Shown in pieces: positions 25,679-37,165 of a stretch of 64,000 nt of DNA (the first letter of the stretch is position 1; each line of letters starts with the position of its first letter). Source of the DNA: Larix kaempferi (lineage: Eukaryota; Streptophyta; Pinopsida; Pinales; Pinaceae); contig BSBM01000865.1 in NCBI GenBank assembly GCA_027924585.1, positions 1,426,001-1,490,000 of the forward strand, read 5' to 3'. The notes below the pieces were generated by a model. It worked only from the letters and a program-made list of their open reading frames with translations, did no database searches and was not told where the DNA came from. Both the position numbers and the translations under genes were made by a program.

Positions 25679-26417
25679 TGTTAACACCCAAAAAGTGCTC
25701 ACTACCTCATCTACCCCATTACATGACTCATTTGTCCATTTTCCTACCATATTTGCCTTAAAAAACCCTAAAAATCCCATTAAAAAGCCTCCAAAAGGCC
25801 ACAAAACCATCAAAAAATCCTCAAAAAGGCTAAAAAAACCCCTTTTCCCTCCAAAAATATCCAAAATTCCTCCAAAATAGCAAAAACCCTTTAAAAAGGG
25901 AATAAAAAATATAAAATAATGAGGAAAAAGGAGGAAAAAAATCCTATACAGCTGACCTAAAACCATATGGTTCCCAAAACCATGGGCCAGCACTCGACCA
26001 CCAAAAAACTATAAATAGGTGATGGAGACTCCTTATTTCACATCCACAATCAAGTATACCCTTACTCTGCCAAAATCTCTCTTGAAACCCTAGCTCACCC
26101 TTGAGCTACTTTCACCATTGAGAGCCCCTTTTGGCCCATTTCCACCATTGGAGAAAGAGAAGGAGCAAAGCTGGAGTTTGGAGCAACCCTCTTGGATCAT
26201 TGCAAGAACTTCACCAACCTTCACATTGGAGGTAAAGCTTTAATACAAAAAACCATTTACATTATCTCTTGTCTTTTTATATTTCATGCACATGCTTAGT
26301 ATAATTTTCATTTTAATATCTTGTCTTTTAATTACTGTTTATTGAACTGCTACTAAGGACTCCCTTCTCCTTAGTAGGTGCTCATTTGCACAAGCTGGGG
26401 TGAAAACCCTAGCTACA
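25679..26417 (+). repeat. Element E: solo LTR of the A family
   Basis: The 739-bp segment begins TGTTAACACCCAAAAAGTG and ends AACCCTAGCTACA. It is flanked by the perfect 5-bp duplication gctat (25674-25678 and 26418-26422). It resembles the LTRs of element A along its whole length, including CTATAAATAGGTGATGGAG (TATA, about 26009) and GAAACCCTAGCTCACC. No internal sequence follows, so this is a solo LTR left by recombination between two LTRs. The minus-strand ORF at 25472-25993 overlaps its left end and is not a gene. Confidence 0.93.
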
Positions 26418-26422
26418 GCTAT

Positions 26423-28855
26423 GATCCCTATATCTTCCTTATAGCATTAAATCCAGTTCAGTGTGGGGGCCATCAAACATGTTATACACATGATCAGGGT
26501 TCTATTTGCACTGGTATTTGAACCTGGGTTATTTACATTGGTCTGTAGCACAGTGGACTTTCAGAAAGTGAATGTTTACTGTCACGTTTTTTCTAATATG
26601 GTCTTGAAGACATTTGTATGATCTGGAATCACTTTTTCTCTCGATATTGTTTGTAGTTGGTAGGGTCCTGCATTTTCATACTCTGCTGGCATTGATTCTT
26701 GCCCTAATTTTTGTGATGAGGAAATTGAAAGGGTATTTTGGTTTTGTTATTGGACAAAAGTTGGTGGATTTAAAAATTGGTGGATAAGAATATCAAAATA
26801 GTTCAATGTTAAAAATATTTACTAAATGAATTTTCTTCCTTTGAGGAGTATAGGATTAGGTAGTTGCTAATATTTACCACCCAATTTAAGATTACAAATA
26901 TTGTAAACTATTTGTTCTATACAAGGAAGAATTTGATTTTTTATTTTAGATACGTCTTTACTTCTTCAATGTTTCCTAGCCCATGATATAAATTGTGATT
27001 TCTAGAAGCAAATCTATTGACTCTATTCTTATTATTATTGTGAGTATGATGGTGACCTGATGGAATCATGTCATTGTGGTACAACTGAATGAGGGTCATC
27101 GGGGTGGACTTAAGTCTATATATATGGTCCCTTCTAGATAATTTGATTGAGTGGTCACTATTTTTCATCTTCTGCAGTGCAATATACATAAGATTTGTTT
27201 ATTCAAGTCACCTCACCTTTTTTGGCATATGTTTCTATATTTTTCTTGTCCACTGTGGTATCTGCCATCTTGAAAAAAGATCCCAACATATTCCCTACTG
27301 TTCCAAGTATGGTATTGAATATCTTATTTGAGGGAAAGGCAATTTGATTTATAGCGGAGTTAAATATTATTATGGTTGTGGGACCAATATCTTAAATATA
27401 ACCCAATTCCAGGCATGAAGTGTAGGTCATTGTTGAAAATTCCTCTAGTGAAATAACTATACAAAACCTCTCATAGGGAAATGAAGATCTCGCCTTTTAT
27501 CTACAGCCTTCAGTTACTTTAGCTCAGGTTTCATACATTTTTTATTTTTATTTTATTTTAGAAAAATGCCAAATAATTTTCCAATAAGTGCTAGGCTATT
27601 TATTATCTGCACATAGTGTTTGGCATGATTTAATTGCATCATGAGCTCAAGAAAGTGTTTAAATCACATAATAGAGCCTGCATTCAAACAAGACACACCT
27701 TCCCCAGAGTTTCTTGTTTTACTGCAAACACTGGAAGAAGGATTTCTCCCCCCTCACCTCTAACTCCTCTCTTTGAGAGTCCATGAAGGGAATTGAGGAT
27801 GCCCATAGGTATGCTTCTTTTGGCCTCACAACATTGTTGATATTGTTGCTCAAGCTTGCACTACAGTACCTCCTTGGGCACTGCTACATATCTGCACTAT
27901 AAACTCTTACAATGGTGGCAATTGTAGAGCCACAGACTCATGTCCCTTTTCTGTTTCTCTAATTCTCCAAAATGCCAAATATTTGTTCTACATTGATACC
28001 TGCATACATGTTTTGTCAGTCGTTGTTTTGGATGTGCCCAATGAAAATTCTCAAAATATTTTCCTATTGAAGGGTCACATTTATTTAGTAGGGATTTTTT
28101 ATCCTGTTGTAAATGTCGATGGCTCTGGGAAAGTCAGTATATGGATATAAGAACTAACAAACAATGAATTTTTTATTCTTTGCTACCAAACACAGTATGA
28201 AAGGTGAAACAGATATTGGGAAAGTACGAGGGACCATATTTTGGTATGGTAAGTATGGAAAGTTTTGCTAATTTATTGAAATAATATATATTCGTAGAGA
28301 AATAGAGAAGATGGTGAAGATGATTTGCAAACAAATGACCAAAAAACATGCAGAGAATAAACCCTGCAATGGCATTCTTTCTCGACCTATGGGCCTGCAA
28401 TTTTTTTATTAGCAGTATATTCTTCACACAAAGTCAAAAAATACTCCAACAAATGAATTTTACTGTGGCCGAAGTGGGTATATTTATATGTGCCTAGCCT
28501 TCCACAAAATGGTGTAACACCCATGAATAGTTCATTTTTTGCATAGGTTGAAGTGGAGTATGTACACATGTCCCTTGTTGTCCACAATATAACAAAAATA
28601 TATCAACCGTTGAATGAAATCCACTTCCAGCGGTCTCCCTGCAAATATCCTCCCTTGGTTGAGCGCTTGACTAATTCTATCTAGGAAATTATAGGATATA
28701 GTCAGTTTGAGGTTTTTATATTTTTTAATCACTACCATGTAACCATGCACAAGAAACCCTTGTAGACTTCAAGTCGTCGACATGTGGTAACCAGAGTAAA
28801 CCTTCACATATACTATAGTCTTTAGTATGCTTGTCCCAGCATGTCCATAGATTAT
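26423..28855. other. Unassigned region between solo LTR E and element A
   Basis: AT-rich DNA with short ORFs only, none carrying a motif I recognise. No LTR ends, tandem repeats or RNA genes were seen. Confidence 0.45.
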
Positions 28856-28860
28856 GGACA

Positions 28861-29629
28861 TGTTAACACCTAAAAAGTGTTCATTACCTCATCTTCCTCA
28901 CCACATGACTCATTTGTCTATTTTTCCCACCATCTTTGCCTCCAAAACCTCAAAAAGCCATTAAAAAGCCACCAAAAGGCCAAAAAAACCCCTTTTCCCC
29001 CCAAAAATAATTTAAATTTCCTCAAAAGATAGCAAAAACCATCTAAAAGGGCCCTAAATTCCAAAAAATCAAATAAAAGGGAATAAAAAAGAGAAAAAAG
29101 AGAAACAATAGGGAAAAATGAAGCAAAAACCCTAAACCATTGACCTAAACCATATGGTGCCAAAAACCATAGGTAAATACTCCACCACTAAAAACCTATA
29201 AATATGTGTTGGAGGCTCCCCATTTCATATCCATAATCTATCATATCCTCACTCTATCAAAATCACTCTTGAAACCCTAGCTCACCATTTGAGCTAGCTT
29301 CCCATTTGAGTGCCCATTTTGGCCCATTATCCAAACACCTTGGAGAAGGAGAAGGAACCCATTGGAGCACGGAAGTAGTCCTCTTGGACTACTGCAAGAG
29401 CTCCACCAACCTCAACATTTGAGGTAAATGTAACTTTGTTCTCATTTTTAATACAAAAGAAAAATTCTCATTATGTTATTGTCTTTTTTTTTTTGTTGAT
29501 GCACATGTTAGCTTAGATTTTACCTTGTTTTACTGTCAAGTTTTACTATTTTACTGAACTGCTACTGAGGAGGCCCTTCTCCTTAGTAGGTGTTCATTTG
29601 CACCAACTAGGATGAAAACCCTAGCTACA
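28861..29629 (+). repeat. 5' LTR of element A
   Basis: 769 bp, TGTTAACACCTAAAAAGTG to AACCCTAGCTACA. A TATA box lies in CCTATAAATATGTG (about 29197). It pairs with 61088-61843. Confidence 0.95.
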
Positions 29630-29633
29630 GTTT

Positions 29634-29650
29634 TGGCGACTCCACTATTG
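29634..29650 (+). other. Primer binding site of element A
   Basis: TGGCGACTCCACTATTG begins four bases after the LTR. The TGGCGACTCC core is the type known from Ogre/Tat gypsy elements and attributed to tRNA-Arg. Element B has the same core at 58971-58987. Confidence 0.8.
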
Positions 29651-29749
29651 GCCTTTGAATTTCTGGTTAAAAATTTAAAAAGTTTTTATTTTCTGCAAGT
29701 ATTTTTTTGTTTTCCCTATTTGGCTGTGGTTTCGACCGATTGGGTTTTC

Positions 29750-30190
29750 TGCTGTGGATAGCGGTTCTGTTCCTCGCAGTCACGGCCCAGATCGTAGCTT
29801 TCGGCAGTTTTTCTGCAATCCAGATCGCAACTTCCTGCCCTTTTTCTCGTGGCCCAGACCGCGACTTCCTGCCATTTTTCTGCGACCTGATCGCAGCTTT
29901 CTACCTCTTTCCCGTGGCCCAAACCGCAGCTTTCTGCCCCTTTTCCATGCTCCAGAAAGTGCATTTTGGCCATAGACCCACGATCTGACCGCAGCTTTCT
30001 GCCCCTTTGCCATGCTCCAGACTGCGCATTTTGGCCACAGTCCTGCGATCCAATCGTAGTTTTCTGCCATTTTGCCACACCCCAGACTGCACATTTTGGC
30101 TACAGACCCGCGATCCAACCGTAGGGTTCACCCCTACAGCCATTCTCTAGGCCGCGCATTTCAGTCACACACCCGCAATCTGTTTTCTGC
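29750..30190 (+). repeat. Degenerate tandem repeats in the leader of element A
   Basis: Units containing GCAGCTTTCTGCC, TTTGCCATGCTCCAGACTGC, CATTTTGGCCACAG and CGCGATCC-like words recur every 40-70 bp. Several overlapping ORFs on both strands arise only from this repeat structure. The matching place in B (58480-58800) also holds a short-period repeat. Confidence 0.7.
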
Positions 30191-31174
30191 ATTTTTACTG
30201 TTTTTTGAACCCAGAATTTTTCTGCAATATTTTATGCACCTGCACAACCACCTATCCTGTCTGCAGCCACAGTTACCTACAGCCTTTTTCTGTAGTTTGC
30301 TTTCTGTTCCATTTACATATTTTTTAAGTTTAAGCATTTACATTAGAAAAAGAAAATTTTGCATTGCAAGTTAAATTTCTGCATTATTATTGGTTAAAAA
30401 AGTTGCCCACGCGTGGCACTTTTGATTGGGTTCATTACCTCACATGCACACACTCTGTCACCTAATTCAAGTGAGCCTTAAAACACTACTTAACACAACC
30501 AACATTCTAACCCCACTTGGGGAACACATAAGAATATTGTAGTTAGGTAGGACAGGGGGGATAGGCATCCAAATAACACCCCTCGGTCGCTTACACTTGA
30601 GACATTGTGGTTGTCCTTTAGGGTACCAAAACCCCCTAGTATTTTTTGGCATGGCCACCACCAGTTTATCAGAGGGCCTCTCCCTTAGGAGGGTTGAAGT
30701 AGCTAGACTGGTTCTGGAGGCCTGAGTGGAATACCGCAATCCACCTAGTAACCGAAGGCTACCTACTCGCTATTCGCGTGTGGTGTTCCTTTTAGGCCCA
30801 CACGGTGATAGGACAAGAGTTGCAGATTCACCTTTTTTGGATGTGTCATGAATGGGGTATCTTAGTTTCCTTTCCTCTAGGATTGTCTTACCCGGTGTCC
30901 CTCCCAGTAGGGGGATATCTTTAGCCACTTGGTTCTACTATCCATATTGTCTGACTTGGATTTCATCACCTTGCAGAGGATATGTCTAGTCGAATCAGAA
31001 TACTATTTAGCTAGGTGTTTGCATGCTCCCTTACCTCCCTTTGGTTCAGTGAGTCCACCATTTTTATTTTTAGGCAACCGTTTGCTTGTTGATATTTTGA
31101 CCATTTTTTCTGATACTCCGCTTATTGTAGCATAGCTATTACAGTAAGCATTTTTGAGTTGGTTGTTGGCCTGA
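30191..31174 (+). other. Leader region of element A
   Basis: Noncoding. The part 30440-31000 matches, in inverted orientation, the leader of B at about 57540-57970. Shared words are TCTCCCTTAGGAGGGTTGA, AGTGGAATACCG and a stretch read CCGGTGTCCCTCCC. This supports common descent of A and B. Confidence 0.75.
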
Positions 31175-32191
31175 GTGCCGTATTTTTTGTGCTCTCCTTC
31201 TGCACACTCATCTGCATTAGGGTTTTTGAGCCTTTTTTCACTCGACACAACCCCCAGATACTTGACACCATCTGTCACCATTGAGTCCCCGAGACACTCT
31301 CGGCGCCTCCGGGGTGAGCCCCCACAGCACGGTTCACTTGACATCACCCATCATAGATGTAGAACTGCATCACTTGACACCACTCGTCATAGACGTAGAG
31401 CTTCATCACTCGACTCTATTCGTCGGCACCATAGAGCTCCGTCCCCTAACTCTGACGCTCCTTATTTCACATCTAATTCCAAGGCAGAGTTGGAAAACCC
31501 TACCTACACAGCACCAACCAGCCCCATGGCTGGCATGACCTCCAACCCCTTCTTTGTAGGCACGATCGGTGGAATGACCCCAGCGAGCACACTAGCCACA
31601 ACCACACCTACCTTGGGTATGCCCTCGATGGGGCCCACATCTACCTTGGGTATGCCCATGATGGGTCCCACACCTACCATTCCTGTTACTATTCCCATTG
31701 CAATGGCTACCATACCCAACCCAACCCCATCTGCAACTCATGTTACACTTGGTGGCGTAGGACCCTCCCATACCACCTTCATTCCTCCGTCTGGAGGTAA
31801 CATCCCCAACATGAACCCAGATCTCACACTTGGGGGCAGCAGTCCCACCATGGCCGCCCCCACTAGTACATCACATCCTTCTACTAGTTTGTCATTCATG
31901 GCTAGTCTCAACGTTCTTGACCTAGCCAAATTGACCAATGATCCAATCAGACACAATCCTACGTGGCCTCACATGCCTACCAAACTCCCATCAGACATCC
32001 CCAAGTTTGAGGGCGAGGTAGGTGAAGACCCACAAAATCACATTATGTCCTTCCATCTATGGTGTTCCTCCAACTCCATAGTGGATGACGCCCCCGCAGT
32101 GATTCCTCCCGAAATGATGTGCCGGGGGAATCCCATACCGCTGATGGAATCATTAGCCATGTTGCATCGCATAACTAGCCCTTTTCCATGA
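31175..32191 (+). pseudogene. Gag of element A with its core deleted
   Basis: A Pro/Thr/Met-rich N-terminal region (GMPSMGPTSTLGMPMMGP) leads to the conserved block beginning FMASLNVLDLAKLTNDPIRH and then PSDIPKFEGEVGEDPQNHIM. The match to B's gag breaks off right after CSSNSIVDD and resumes further on at the stretch corresponding to B's PDAPRGD. About 420 bp, encoding the central capsid part (in B: LHLLQRTFTG through AILKAQQFDLIY), is missing. A short GACGCCC sequence at the junction suggests deletion by microhomology. After the junction the frame is lost. Confidence 0.85.
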
Positions 32192-32219
32192 CATGTACTA
32201 GTAATGGCCCTGACCTTTC

Positions 32220-35200
32220 GCGGGCTACATCCCACTCTGGAGCAACCAATTCGTATGCTCCCATGGCGCATAACCGCCATTCCCACGGACCCTCATGTCC
32301 ACCTCAGTGCTTTGGGCATGCATCCCCCACTTACATTCCCCTAGTTGCACCTCATCTATATTACCACCCGTAGGTCGTGCATGCTCATGTATCCTCTCAA
32401 GCCGCCCCCACTTATTATCTGCCATAGGAAGCACCTGCGGCAAATCAACCACCCGTCACACAAACGTATCAACAACCCCCACAAGGTCCCACACCTGCAC
32501 TGCCTCCACCCCCACCCACTTATTATCCACCGCAGCCTACTCCCGTACCTACACAACCCCAGCACCCACCTGCCGCCCAAGGGCAAGTGTATGTGCAACA
32601 AAATCCGCAGCATAACCAAAATACCCGACGGCAACAAGGCTAGCAAAACTGCGGAAAAGGACGTAACCGCAGGAACAACCCCCCTCCATACCAAGGCAGC
32701 CAGCCACCTAATCCCCCAAACAATAATAACATGGCACCTGCCAACCAAAACCCCGACAGACCGCCAAAGCAAGCTAAAAACCCTAACTTATGAATGAACC
32801 AGCCTTGTTTTATTTGCGGGGTCTATGGCCATTACACACACGCTTTCCCACATTTGGAGCGCGCACAACAACTCTGGACCGATGATGCCCACCGCCAAGG
32901 GCACGCGACACCTCAGGTGCCACCTAAGCCCCCACCACCTCAAACTCAACCCTTGGTGTTACAGAACCCTTTACGAACCCAAGGAGTGGTGAACACTCAA
33001 CCATTAGCTCCCCCTCAAGGAACCGCACCACCACAATAGCAAGTCACATATGCTGTGCTTGCCCACCCCACTTTAGACTCAGGCACCCATCACTTGTTAA
33101 TGATGTCATCCACCGATGTCAACCTTCAAACCCGTCGGAACCAATATGACTCCACCCCTGAATCCCCTCCCATCAACAAAACCACCAACGCTCTTCCCAC
33201 CAATCAGCCATTACGCATACCTCCGGCCCCATTAGATGGAGCCCCAAAAGCCCCTCGCTTCCCACTTCACCGCATCAACAATAACCCCAATGCTCGCGCT
33301 GCATCTAATTACAACATTGTGGATGAATTAGCTCAGTCCCCCGCAGCCATGTCTGCATTAGAGGTCTTAAAAAACTATCCTACATAGCGCAAGACTCTGT
33401 TATCAGCCATTGGTGCATTCGACCCGACTGATTCACGAATGATGGCCTTTGATTTGGACCAATCTGAACCATGCCTGCCTTCCACATTAGCATTTCAAGT
33501 TTCTGTATCCATTCGGAATCTTGTAATCCATCAATGCATCATCAATGAGGGTGCCTCTACATGCGTTATGTCCACATTTGTTTGGAAGAAGTTGGAATAC
33601 CCTACTCTCCAGCCATCCACCACTGCGTTCTGAGCCTATGACAGACGTTCGGCTCAACCCCAAGGTATCTTATCTAATGTCCCCGTCTAGTTGGCTGGTA
33701 AAACCATGCTTATTGACATAGAGGTTATTGATTATAACCTCTTACTTGGCCGCAGTTACATGTACGCAATGTGGGCGGTTGCCTCATCCGTTTTTCGTAC
33801 CATGATGTTCCCCCATGAAGGATGAGTGGTCAAGATTGATCAACTCACCTATTACGATCCCAATGCCCCCGCTGCACCCGAAAACGTTCTTCCCATGGTT
33901 GAAAAACTTGTTCGCGGTGCATCTACCTTGTTGGTTTCCTCAGTTGGACTCGAAGTCTACTTAGATACGTCTATGACTTCCACATTCCAATCCATTCCAC
34001 CCCCATCACCAACGACCGAAATATCTGACTTATGTACCCTCTTCCACAATACACAAACACCCAACCATCAACTACCCTTGCTACCCCAACCACCATTGGT
34101 ACCCAGTCATGTCGGCACCACACTTATCCATACAATCCCATTTCTATTCCCCCATTTGGGAGTAGTAAGCGCTCTGGTGATGGCCACACTATACCTCTCG
34201 AGGTTAACTTTAGGACTACCTGTATGGTACATCACACCTCCCATTTCCCCTCCAACGCCTAATGTCATCTTATAGCCAGTGCAACCTATCACCATTGCTA
34301 GTCGGCCACCTCCCGGTGTCACCACTCCTTCCTCCTCTACTGACCCACCCCCTCTTTCCAAATACACTGGGGGTAGAGGCCCACAACCTTACACCGCTCC
34401 GCCCGTGCCTAAAGAGACTAAGAATCCTCCACCATTTCGCGCTCCTCCCAAATGCTCTTTGTGTGATGAGTTGGGACATGCTACCCATCAATGTCCACAA
34501 TTACCCACATTACAAGAGCACATGCAAATGCTTGACGACGACCCCCACATCTCGATTGTCCAACTCGACCTTACCCCTAAGCCTCGCAATAAATCACTGT
34601 GTACCAATCACCCTTGTGCAATATGTGGTATTTATGGCCATTACTCACATCACTACCCTGATCTCCTAGATTACAGAGCTACTCTCTACAAGATGAATAA
34701 CTTGGACCTTGAGACATCTCCTCCCACCATTGAAGATATCCACCCCCCAGAATCTCCGCCAACAGGAGAGATCAATACCATTTTTATGATCTCTACTGCT
34801 AGCATCCCCTCATCAACCGATTTGACTACAAAAATTTTCCGCAATGATGAGGAAATTCTCGAGGCTCTTACCGCACCTGATTACCCCTGGGAGGATATGC
34901 ACCATCATTCCTATTTCCTCCTGGAGGAGTCCTCCCCCACCACAGCCATCCAATTTTTGGTTGAGTCCAAAGATTTCCTCCCCGCCAAGGTCGACTGGTT
35001 TAAAGAGCCCATTCCCGCTCCCGATGCCTTCGAGGAAGGTAACATGGCCAATATCTCACCCACAATCCACATTGATATCTCTGTCACAGGTGGTGCCCCT
35101 AAACTCATTACTTTGGGAGCCTCCTGCACCGAGTACGAGGTCGGAGAGTACAAAAAACTTTTTCAGGAGTTCCGCGATGTCTTTGCCTAGTCCTGCACTG

Positions 35201-35340
35201 AAATGCCCGGTCTTGACCCTGCTATCACAGAGCACCACATTGACACGTGGCCAGATGTGCCCCCCATTCACCAAAAACAGTGCCCCATTCACCCATCAAA
35301 GCTCTCTGTCGTTAAAGCAGAGATTGAGGAACTTCTTATT
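32220..35340 (+). pseudogene. Gag C-terminus, protease and pre-RT region of element A
   Basis: From 32794, frame 1 aligns with B through 35340. It has a knuckle CFICGVYGHYTH, a protease-like IINEGASTCVMS (B: IIDEGAS, so the catalytic Asp is Asn here), a Pro-rich linker, and the knuckles CSLCDELGHATHQC and CAICGIYGHYSHHY. It ends in FQEFRDVFA and the extreme N-terminus of RT. Stops at 33037, 33385, 33631, 33690, 33825, 34275 and 35188 correspond to Gln, Arg or Trp codons in B. The sequence leaves RT after about 50 residues and passes into noncoding DNA. Confidence 0.88.
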
Positions 35341-35419
35341 GACAGTTGACTTTTTATTGATTCGGCCATTTTGGATCCATATGGAGTCCATCTTCCAAAT
35401 CGTTTCCAGCACTAGAACC

Positions 35420-35830
35420 AGAATGACAAGACCTTCAGAATGGTCGACTCGATTTCTCGTTTTCTCCGAACCCCTTTTTTTGGAATTTTTTCCATGCACC
35501 TTGCCATCTCGATTTGCATGCCACATCAGCCATTATCAGTTTTTAGCATTCATTATACCATCGGATTCAATTTTTCGAGCCCGTGATGATGCTTGAGATC
35601 ATTTCTCGCTCTCACCCCCCATATTTTTCGGGCATTTTTCACCAGCCCCTAGTCATCTCGGTTTGCGTGCCACCTCGATCGTTATCCATTTTTGACATTT
35701 TTTATATCACCGGATTCAATTTTCCACACTCGTGATGATGCTTGAGATCATTTCTCGCTTTCACAGTCACCCCTTTTTTGACATTTTTTCTGTCCACCGT
35801 GCAACCGCGGTCTGCGAGCCACATCGGCTG
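35420..35830 (-). repeat. 152-bp repeat family, about 2.7 units in element A
   Basis: On the minus strand these units carry GATCTCAAGCATCATCACG, AATCCG(A/G)TG and CAAACCGAGG, the same words as the array at 38798-40262. Adjacent copies of the GATGATGCTTGAGATC word start about 149 bp apart (near 35586 and 35735). The units are more diverged than those in B. They lie on the opposite strand because A and B are in opposite orientation. Confidence 0.88.
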
Positions 35831-36437
35831 CCATCACTTTACACTTGCTTTGACACTGCAAGCATATCCATGAACTTTCCACTCCCTTCATACTGTAGTT
35901 ATTTCATTATTTTTCCACCATTCACCATCCTGCAAGGAGGCACCACCAGTGTTCTCCCCCAACCCTTGTTCTTGGTTCACATCGATGTCCCTTGATTGAA
36001 CACTCTCTCCTTGCTTGGCCATTCCTTTTGTTTGGCATAATTTTATCCCTTTTTTGGGCCGGACAAGTCCTTTACGAAAAAGGCACTTAGGGAGTTTCTG
36101 TTAAGCTCTTTTCTGACTCCTAAAAGAAGGAAAAGATTGTCGAGCAATCTTGCTTCCTTTCATGCTCGTTAAAGTACCTAAAAGGGCATCTATCTGGTAT
36201 AATTTTAACCCTTTTTCCCGACCTAGTAGACCAATTACGAAAAAAGAATACTCTACTCACACCAGCTAGAAGAGTTCTCCATTGCATCCTTTTATGCTTT
36301 TTCGGGCCTTGGAAACTAACACATGAAAAAGAAACCCCCTGGAGTCTTCTTATTGTTTTCAGACTCTTTAAAATTGAAAGCAACCATGAGCATGCACTGT
36401 CTTAGGCTCGTATAAATCCACACGATGATACCATTCC
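35831..36437 (+). other. 3' region of element A, left half
   Basis: Noncoding. It matches the inverse of 38430-38800 in B, including three loose repeats built on TTTTTCGTAA and CCCGAAAAAGGG-like words (B: near 38468, 38560 and 38718). The sequence resumes at 59720 on the other side of element B. Confidence 0.8.
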
Positions 36438-36442
36438 ATTAT

Positions 36443-37165
36443 TGTTGGCCCGGTTTTGCAACCAGGCTTAGTGCTATGGGCACCTGCTAACTAGTAGCAG
36501 CAGTTTCAATGGAAATAAATAACAATAAACTAATTAAACAAGACTATTCATGGATCTAAGCAAAGATATTAAGCAAATAACAAAAATAATTTAAGATCAA
36601 GAACAAGAACATATAAAATAAAGAATTTGTATTGAAAGGATGAGGCAAGCAAGTGCTTGCGAAATCAATACCTCTAATGGTGAGGTTGAATAGCTCCAAG
36701 GATGAGCAACTTCCAATCTCCAATGGTCTCTTCTCCAATGTGGTTTGCAATGGCTAAAATGCTCAAGGGAGATTTCAGCAGCATAAGGATGAGATAATGG
36801 GTGGATGGGAAATGAGGAGCCCCTACCACCTTTTTATAGGTTTTGGTGGTGGGAAATACCATTTGTGGTTTTGTGGAAACCAAATGGTATTGACCAACAT
36901 GGTTTACGTACTTTTCCCTCCTTTTTCCTTTTTTGAATAAAAATAATATTTTAATTCCCTTTTTAATATTTTTGGGAATTTGGACCCTTTTTGAGGGTTT
37001 TTTATGCTTTTTTGGGAAAAATAATCTTTTTTAATGGAAAAAGGGGTGTACTAAGGTCTTTTGGTGACCTTTTGGTTGGTTTCAAAGGCTCTGATGGTGA
37101 AAAAGTGGATAAATGGGTCATGTGAATAGGGAAATGAGCTAGTGAGCACTTTTTGGGTGTTAACA
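36443..37165 (-). repeat. 3' LTR of element B
   Basis: On the plus strand it reads TGTTGGCCCGGTTTTGC to GGGTGTTAACA, 723 bp. It is nearly identical to 58993-59714. In the element's own orientation it starts TGTTAACACCCAAAAAGTG like the A and E LTRs, but its last 20 bp or so differ (GGGCCAACA instead of GCTACA). A TATA-like CCTATAAAAAGG is on the minus strand near 36835. Confidence 0.95.

Noticed and set aside
25472-25993. Minus-strand ORF of 173 residues with a hydrophobic start
   Set aside because: Its left part is unremarkable DNA and its right part is solo LTR E read backwards; similar Phe-rich ORFs (28918-29163, 61177-61389) occur in the other LTRs of the family.
29707-30143. Overlapping ORFs on both strands in the leader of A, some over 100 residues
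   Set aside because: All are shadows of the short-period leader repeat and are not conserved in B.
32295-32797. His/Pro/Thr-rich ORFs within A
   Set aside because: Alternative frames of the Pro/Gln-rich gag tail; the true frame is given by alignment with B.
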